This document shows, one piece after another, positions 5,427 through 11,315 of a stretch of DNA of 11,315 bases. The notes below the pieces were generated by a model. That model searched no databases. It saw nothing but the letters and a program-made list of their open reading frames with translations, and was not told the origin of the DNA. Each line of letters begins with the position of its first letter. Position 1 is the stretch's first letter. Position numbers and translations under genes: made by a program. Origin of the DNA: Chloroflexota bacterium (GTDB lineage Bacteria; Chloroflexota; Chloroflexia; Thermomicrobiales; JADLAZ01); contig JADLAZ010000037.1 in NCBI GenBank assembly GCA_020849725.1, positions 1 to 11,315 on the forward strand. The letters are read 5' to 3'.

Positions 5427-6554
5427 TCAGTGCGTCGGATCGGCGACGACCGGCGTCAACGTGGCGGTGTGGGCCAGCAGCGCCGCCATCAGCGTATCGG
5501 TATCCTCGGGACGACCGACACTGATGCGCACGTAGCCGCGCAGGTCAGCACTGGCATAGTGGCGGATGAAGATCCCCTGCGCCGCCAGCGCCTCGCGCAG
5601 CGCGCCAGCCTGGCCGAGGCGCACTTTGCACAGCAGGAAGTTGGCCTCGCTCTCGTAGGGCTGGAGCAGCAGCAGCTTGCGCAATTGGCGGTAGAGCCGG
5701 CCGCGCTCGGCACGGATGCGCTTGATCGTCGCCTCAACCGCCGCGCGGTCCTCCAGCGTCGCCAGAGCCGCCACCTGCGCGGCGACATTAACGTTGTAGG
5801 GCTGCTTGACCTTCCACAGGTGACGGATGATGCCGGCCGGCACGATGCCGTAGCCAAGGCGCAGTCCGGCCAATCCAGCCCACTTGCTGAACGTGCGCAG
5901 CACCACCAGATTGTCGAACTCGCTCACCAGCGGTGCGACCGTCTGCCCGTAGAATTCGTAGTAGGCCTCGTCGACGACGACGATGACACCGGTCCGCAGC
6001 AGCCGCACGATGTGCTGGTGACTGACCGGGTTGCCGGTTGGGTTGTTGGGTGAGGCCAGGAAGAGCAGCTTCGTGCGCGGCGTGACGGCGGCGACGATGG
6101 CGTCCGGGTCGATGGCAAAGCCGGCCTGGCGCGACACGGTCACGACCCGGCCGCCGAAGATCTCTGCACGCGTCTGGTACATGCCAAACGTCGGCGGGCA
6201 GATGATAACCTCGTCACCGGGATCGACGAAGGCGGCGATCAACAGATCGATCAGCTCGTCAGCGCCAGCGCCCGGAATGATGCGGTCAGGCGGCGCGCCG
6301 GTGTAGTGGGCCAGCGCCTCGCGCAGCGCGCCCTGGTTCGGGTCGGGATAGAGCTGGTAGCGGTCGAAGCTAGCCAGCGCCTCCTGCACCCGCAGCGAGC
6401 AGCCGTACGGGTTCTCGTTGGCGTCGAGCTTGACGATCCGCGCCATCGGCAGGCCCAGCCGCCGCGCCAGCACATCGACCGGCAGGATCGGCGTGTACGC
6501 CTCCAGCGCGGCCACGGCCGGGCGCACCAGTCGATCGATCGGGTCGTGGCTCAT
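5427..6554 (-). CDS. hisC: Histidinol-phosphate aminotransferase
   Basis: HisC uses pyridoxal phosphate to transfer the amino group of glutamate to imidazole acetol phosphate, giving histidinol phosphate. The protein has 375 residues, within the family range, and is a class I/II fold aminotransferase. Visible motifs are LDANENPYG (43-51), GADELIDLL (97-105), SPNNPTGN (168-175), VVVDEAYYEF (192-201) with D195 to hold the cofactor ring nitrogen, TFSKWAGLAGLRLGYG (221-236) with K224 as the Schiff-base lysine, and RISVG (343-347) with the substrate carboxylate arginine. The start ATG 6554 has GGAG six bases upstream. It is the last gene of the hisZ-G-D-C run, 64 bases behind hisD. Confidence 0.95.
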   Translation of the reverse strand: MSHDPIDRLVRPAVAALEAYTPILPVDVLARRLGLPMARIVKLDANENPYGCSLRVQEALASFDRYQLYPDPNQGALREALAHYTGAPPDRIIPGAGADELIDLLIAAFVDPGDEVIICPPTFGMYQTRAEIFGGRVVTVSRQAGFAIDPDAIVAAVTPRTKLLFLASPNNPTGNPVSHQHIVRLLRTGVIVVVDEAYYEFYGQTVAPLVSEFDNLVVLRTFSKWAGLAGLRLGYGIVPAGIIRHLWKVKQPYNVNVAAQVAALATLEDRAAVEATIKRIRAERGRLYRQLRKLLLLQPYESEANFLLCKVRLGQAGALREALAAQGIFIRHYASADLRGYVRISVGRPEDTDTLMAALLAHTATLTPVVADPTH

Positions 6555-6618
6555 GGCAGTCTCCAGGTCGGCTGAGCAAACGCGAAGGCACGCGCGCGCC
6601 GCCGGGGCGCGCGCGGCA

Positions 6619-7947
<1,329 letters not shown>

Positions 7948-8030
7948 GAGCCGTCCCTCTCAGCGCATGTCCGGGCTGGCGCCCAGCGTCGCGAGCGGGC
8001 AACCCGAGCCGAACCCAGCCGGCAGCGCGC

Positions 8031-9119
8031 TCACTGGTCACGCTCCTGCTCTAGCGCCCGCAGCGTCGCCTTGTAGGTCCACGACTCGGCCTCGAACAGG
8101 TACTCCGGTGTCAGCACCGAGATGCCCGAGGCGCCAGTGCGGCGCAGGTGGTCGACGGCCTTCTGCAACAACTCCTTGTGCACCAGCACCGTCACCGCGA
8201 ACCAGGTTTCGGCGAGCGGCGCCTGCTTCGGGTAGACGCGGGCGATGGTCGGCCCCTGCGCGCCGGCCGTCTCCATCTGCGCCACGACGTGACGGGCAAC
8301 CTCCTCGGGCGTGTCGCCGCGGATGTTGGCGGTGATGCTGCGGAACTGCCGTGCCCGCAGCCGGGCCTCGATCAGCTCCAGCAGGCCGCGCAGCGTCTGG
8401 CGCTTCTCAGCGCTGGCCACCAGCGCCCGCCGGTTGCCGATCAGGCAGGCCTGCGAGCGGAGGATGCGGCCGTCGTCCAGCAGCTTCAGCCGGTTGTCAC
8501 TCAGCGTCGTGCCAGTCTCGGTGATCTCGACGACGAGATCGGCATAGCCCATGGCCGGCGCCGCTTCCAGCGCGCCGTGCGCGCCGGTCAACACGAAGTA
8601 GTTGACGCCGTGCCGATAGAGGAAGGCGCGCGCCAGGTTGGGATAGGGGGTGGCGATGCGCAACTCGCGCCCGCTCGCCTTGAACTCGACCGCCAGATCG
8701 GCCAGGTCGGCCATGCTGGCGACATCCAGCCAGCCCTCCGGCACCGCCACCACGATCTGGGCCTTCGAGTAGCCGAGATCGTCCAGCAGCACGATCAGGT
8801 TGTCGTCATCGTAGCGGTACTCGCACACGACATCGTAGCCGGTGATGCCGATGTCCAGGCTGCCCTCGTCGACCTTGGCGACGATGTCGGTGGCGCGCTG
8901 GAAGACGGCCGCGACTTCGGGAAAGCTGTCGATGCGCCCAACGTACTGGCGTGGGTTCGGCCGGTAGACGGCCAGGCCGGCCGCGTCGAGGAAGCGCAGC
9001 GTCACCTCCTCCATGCGGCCCTTGCTCGGCACACCGACCCGGAGCATGACCGGCGCCGGCGGCGCGGTCGGAACCGGCTCGGGCTGCGCCGGCGTCGCCG
9101 GTCGCGTGCGTCCGCTCAT
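8031..9119 (-). CDS. hisG: ATP phosphoribosyltransferase, long form with C-terminal regulatory domain
   Basis: HisG joins ATP and PRPP to make phosphoribosyl-ATP, the first and feedback-controlled step of histidine synthesis. From M25 the catalytic core begins LRVGVPSKGRM; DIGITGYDVV (89-98) and the PRPP loop ETGTTLSDN (201-209) are clear. Residues about 258-345 resemble the ACT-like HisG_C domain (QGPTIARVYPK; TWFAVTVLVHKELLQKAVDH; GASGISVLTP), where histidine inhibits in long-form enzymes. The 362-residue length fits the long form plus a 24-residue Pro-rich N-terminal extension. The start ATG 9119 overlaps the stop of the HisZ-like gene as ATGA, and GGAG lies eight bases upstream; this supports the longer start over M25. 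A HisZ-type partner is normally needed only by short-form HisG, so the pair is unusual. Confidence 0.95.
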   Translation of the reverse strand: MSGRTRPATPAQPEPVPTAPPAPVMLRVGVPSKGRMEEVTLRFLDAAGLAVYRPNPRQYVGRIDSFPEVAAVFQRATDIVAKVDEGSLDIGITGYDVVCEYRYDDDNLIVLLDDLGYSKAQIVVAVPEGWLDVASMADLADLAVEFKASGRELRIATPYPNLARAFLYRHGVNYFVLTGAHGALEAAPAMGYADLVVEITETGTTLSDNRLKLLDDGRILRSQACLIGNRRALVASAEKRQTLRGLLELIEARLRARQFRSITANIRGDTPEEVARHVVAQMETAGAQGPTIARVYPKQAPLAETWFAVTVLVHKELLQKAVDHLRRTGASGISVLTPEYLFEAESWTYKATLRALEQERDQ

Positions 9120-10630
9120 GACGGCTGCTCCAGGGCGACGCCGGCCAGGGCGCGCTGCTCTTCGGCCCGCGCCGCCATGTCGCGCCAGACATAGGTCGCA
9201 TCGCGCCGCTCGGCCTCACCGACGATGGCGACGTAGGGAATGGCGCGCCGGTTGGCCGTCTCCAGGTTGGCACGCACGCCGCGCTGGCGCACATCTAACT
9301 CCACGCGCCGGCCACGCTGCCGCAGCGTGTGCGCCACGCGAATGGCATAGGCGCTCTCGGCCGGGCTGACGGCGCAGACCAGCACCTCCGGCCCATCGGT
9401 CGGCAGGGTGGGAGTCAGCCCGCGCGCCTGCAGCACCTCGACGATCCGCTCCAGCCCGTAGGCGAAGCCGCAGGCCGGCGTGCGCTCGCGCGCGCCCAGC
9501 ACCGTCGCCAGGTCATCGTAGCGGCCACCGCCAGCCAGTTGCGATGCGCCCTCGTAGATCTCGAAGATGATGCCGGTGTAGAAATGCAGCCCCCGTCCCA
9601 GCCCGGCGTCGAGCGTGATCCGCTCGCGCGACAGGCCGTAGGCATCCAGATCCTCCAGCAGCGCCTCAACCTGGCGCACGGCATCATCGGCCAGCCGCTC
9701 CTCGGCCAGCAGCGCCCGCAGGTCGGCCAGCACCGCATCGGGCGCGCCGCGCAACCGGGCCAGCCGCCGCAGGAAGCCGAGTGCCCGCTCCACGTCGGCA
9801 TTGCCGCGCCGCTGGGTCAGCTTGCCGACCAGTCGCCGCGCGATCTCCTCCGGCGTGCGCCGGCTGCCGGACAGGTCGAACCCCGCGCCGCGCAGCACGC
9901 GCAACACCACCCGCTCGGCCTCGTCCGGCGGCAGCGCGCCCCAGCCGGTCACCTCGCCGGCCGCCGCCAACGCCTCGTCGAGCGCCGGCGCCGCGCCGTT
10001 GGCCGCCGGCAGCACCGCATCGAGCGCGTGGTGCAGGTGCTCCTCGTCGTGCTGGCGCAGGTCCTCCATGCTCCAGGTCAGCCAGTCGCGCACGCGGTCG
10101 TCCAGCGTCAGCCCAGCCAGGAACGCCTGGGCGATGCCGATGTGACCGATGACGACGCGATAGTCGCGCAGCCCCAGCCGCTCCAACCCGTCCGCCGCGA
10201 TGTGGATCACCTCGGCATCAGCCGCCGGCAGCCCCGCGCCGAGCAACTCGACGCCGACCTCGGTGAACTGGCGGTAGCGCCCTTTGCCCGGCGCTTCGTA
10301 GCGGAAGACCGGGCCGGCGTAGGCCAGCCGCAGTGGCAGTCCGGCATTCTGGTAGTAGGCGACGTAGGCGCGCACGACCGAGGCGGTCAACTCCGGGCGC
10401 AAGCACAGGTCGCGGTTGTGGTGCCGGAAGGCGTAGAGCTTGGCGACCATCTCCTGGCCGACCTTGCGCAAGTAAAGCTCCGTCCGTTCCAACACTGGCA
10501 GATCGAGGGCGCGGTAGCCATAGGCGGCGATGTGCGCCGCCAGCGTCTCGCCGACCGCCACCTGCACCCGCCGCTCGTCGGGCAGCAGATCGAGCATGCC
10601 GCGCACCTTGTCGATCGGCTGGTTCTCCAT
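9116..10630 (-). CDS. hisZ: HisRS-like protein, probable HisZ regulatory subunit of ATP phosphoribosyltransferase
   Basis: The protein has 504 residues from ATG 10630 (GTG 10633 also possible) and has the class II histidyl-tRNA synthetase fold. Motif 2 is FRYEAPGKGRYRQF (109-122), the histidine-site regions are RGLHFYTG (346-353) and GGGRYD (367-372), and motif 3 is GFAYGLERI (388-396). Residues about 415-495 look like the HGTP anticodon-binding domain. Two signs point to HisZ rather than a housekeeping synthetase. LRPELTA (78-84) replaces the near-invariant LRPEGTA, and RGLHFY replaces RGLDYY. A long helical insert (about 170-330) is also present. The ATGA overlap with hisG makes a role in the HisG complex likely. 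Most HisZ proteins lack the anticodon domain, so a divergent synthetase or dual role remains possible. The frame is open upstream to 10885, but that extension is not credible. Confidence 0.82.
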   Translation of the reverse strand: MENQPIDKVRGMLDLLPDERRVQVAVGETLAAHIAAYGYRALDLPVLERTELYLRKVGQEMVAKLYAFRHHNRDLCLRPELTASVVRAYVAYYQNAGLPLRLAYAGPVFRYEAPGKGRYRQFTEVGVELLGAGLPAADAEVIHIAADGLERLGLRDYRVVIGHIGIAQAFLAGLTLDDRVRDWLTWSMEDLRQHDEEHLHHALDAVLPAANGAAPALDEALAAAGEVTGWGALPPDEAERVVLRVLRGAGFDLSGSRRTPEEIARRLVGKLTQRRGNADVERALGFLRRLARLRGAPDAVLADLRALLAEERLADDAVRQVEALLEDLDAYGLSRERITLDAGLGRGLHFYTGIIFEIYEGASQLAGGGRYDDLATVLGARERTPACGFAYGLERIVEVLQARGLTPTLPTDGPEVLVCAVSPAESAYAIRVAHTLRQRGRRVELDVRQRGVRANLETANRRAIPYVAIVGEAERRDATYVWRDMAARAEEQRALAGVALEQPS

Positions 10631-10743
10631 CACCCGTCCCGGCCAGTCGCCAATAGCTAGGGGCAGCACACCGCGCCCGCACCGCCACGTGGTCTCCCTG
10701 CTGGTCGCCTCAGTCGGCGCACCGGCCGGCCCTCCGGATGGGG

Positions 10744-10773
10744 ATTGTACGGGAGCGCCGCGCGGCTGGGCAA
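10744..10773 (-). promoter_or_regulatory. Candidate promoter of the hisZ-G-D-C operon
   Basis: On the minus strand, TTGCCC (10768-10773) is followed by an 18-base spacer and TACAAT (10744-10749). Transcription would begin near 10737, leaving a leader of about 107 bases. I find no His-rich leader peptide, T-box core or attenuator in that leader. Confidence 0.5.
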
Positions 10774-10791
10774 ACGCGCCTGGCACGCTGG

Positions 10792-10800
10792 TGCTACTAT
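10792..10800 (+). promoter_or_regulatory. Extended -10 promoter for the nitrilase-family gene
   Basis: TGCTACTAT fits an extended -10 element (TGn then TACTAT at 10795-10800), which can work with a poor -35 box. It is about 48 bases before the ATG at 10849 and lies back to back with the his promoter, 18 bases from its -35 box. Confidence 0.45.
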
Positions 10801-10848
10801 GACGGCCACAGGTGCGGCGTCGTGACGCGGAAAGAGGGGCAATAGTCG

Positions 10849-11315
10849 ATGCTGCCGGCAACACTGCGAATCGGGTTAGCGTCACCGCGGGTAGCCGCGA
10901 CGCGCGCGGACGGGTTGGCCACGGTGGAGCGTTTCCTGGCCGAGGCCGCGGCGCGGGGCGTGGCCATCGTCTGCTTCCCGGAAACCTACCTGCCCGGTTA
11001 TCGCGGCCTCGATTTCACGACCCCGCCACCCGACCAGGCCGCGCAGGAGCAGGCGCTGCGCGACGTCTGCGAGCTAGCACGCCGGCACCGGATCGCCACG
11101 ATCATGCCGATGGAGTGGGCCAGCCCGGCCGGGCTGCTCAATCTGGCCTGGGTCGTTGACGCGGACGGCACGGTGCAAGGCTGCCAGACCAAGAACCAGA
11201 TCGCGCCGGAGGAGGAGGCCGACTACGTGCCCGGCGACGCGCGCCGCCTCTTCACCGTTCACGACGTGCCGTTCGGCATCGCCATCTGCCACGAGGGCTG
11301 GCGCTACCCGGAGAC
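10849..11315 (+). CDS. Carbon-nitrogen hydrolase (nitrilase superfamily), partial
   Basis: The first 155 codons are in the window and the 3' end is cut by the right edge. ATG at 10849 has GAGGGG upstream. The catalytic triad of the superfamily is complete: E45 in CFPETYLPGYR, K115 in QTKNQIAPEEEADYVPG, and C147 in AICHEGWRYPE. GIAICHEGWRYPE is the nucleophile-elbow region. No signal peptide is seen, so the enzyme is cytoplasmic. The family cleaves amide or nitrile C-N bonds; the substrate cannot be told from this part. FPETYLPGYR is similar to both nitrilase and omega-amidase/carbamoylase branches. It is divergent from the his operon and not obviously part of that pathway. Confidence 0.93.
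   Translation, partial: MLPATLRIGLASPRVAATRADGLATVERFLAEAAARGVAIVCFPETYLPGYRGLDFTTPPPDQAAQEQALRDVCELARRHRIATIMPMEWASPAGLLNLAWVVDADGTVQGCQTKNQIAPEEEADYVPGDARRLFTVHDVPFGIAICHEGWRYPE

Noticed and set aside
8148..9194. A 348-codon open frame on the plus strand opposite hisG
   Set aside because: Antisense shadow of a gene with clear catalytic motifs.
9329..10660. A 443-codon open frame on the plus strand opposite the HisZ-like gene
   Set aside because: Antisense shadow with the same skewed residue make-up and no ribosome site worth the name.
10631..10740. T-box or histidine leader-peptide control of the his operon
   Set aside because: No T-box core sequence and no run of His codons could be found in the leader.
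9116..10885. A 589-residue version of the HisZ-like protein
   Set aside because: The extra N-terminal part would cross both promoters and overlap the start of the divergent nitrilase gene; class II homology begins near the ATG at 10630.

Overview
The window is GC-rich bacterial DNA with dense, mostly leftward (minus-strand) genes, frequent GTG starts and clear Shine-Dalgarno sequences. Gene content and codon use would fit a high-GC member of the Chloroflexota (Thermomicrobia-like) or a similar lineage. That placement is an inference; no marker in the window proves it.

Layout from left to right. (1) 1-761, minus: 5' part of a secreted protein that joins a CAP/SCP-like domain to a lytic-transglycosylase-type domain; it runs off the left edge. 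(2) 762-1100: a 340-base gap with hairpins behind the enolase gene and a candidate promoter for gene 1. (3) 1101-2390, minus: an enolase-family protein with two unusual active-site positions. (4) 2552-3166, minus: hisB. (5) 3307-3749, minus: two small genes, a 53-residue single-span membrane protein and a 74-residue protein. (6) 3750-3935: a divergent control region with a strong leftward promoter and two related 28-bp palindromes. (7) 3936-4568, plus: a CGNR zinc-finger (ABATE-type) regulator. (8) 4794-5330, plus: a secreted protein of unknown function. (9) 5338-5382: a long GC-rich inverted repeat between convergent genes. (10) 5427-10630, minus: the histidine cluster, transcribed in the order hisZ-like, hisG, hisD, hisC. 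(11) 10631-10848: back-to-back promoters. (12) 10849-11315, plus: 5' part of a nitrilase-superfamily amidohydrolase, cut by the right edge.

The histidine genes cover the first step (HisG with a HisZ-like partner), the dehydratase step (HisB), the aminotransferase step (HisC) and the last two oxidations (HisD). HisI/E, HisA, HisH and HisF are not here. HisG and the HisZ-like gene overlap by four bases, so they are probably translationally coupled. HisB lies about 2.3 kb beyond hisC, separated from it by the plus-strand regulator and secreted-protein genes, and it sits behind the two small genes. It may therefore be expressed partly from the regulated promoter at 3815-3843.

The points most worth a second look are: the palindromic operator region between the CGNR regulator and the small genes; the long-form HisG next to a HisZ-like protein that keeps an anticodon-binding-type domain; the enolase with Ala and Asp at positions that are usually His and Glu; and the CAP-transglycosylase fusion.
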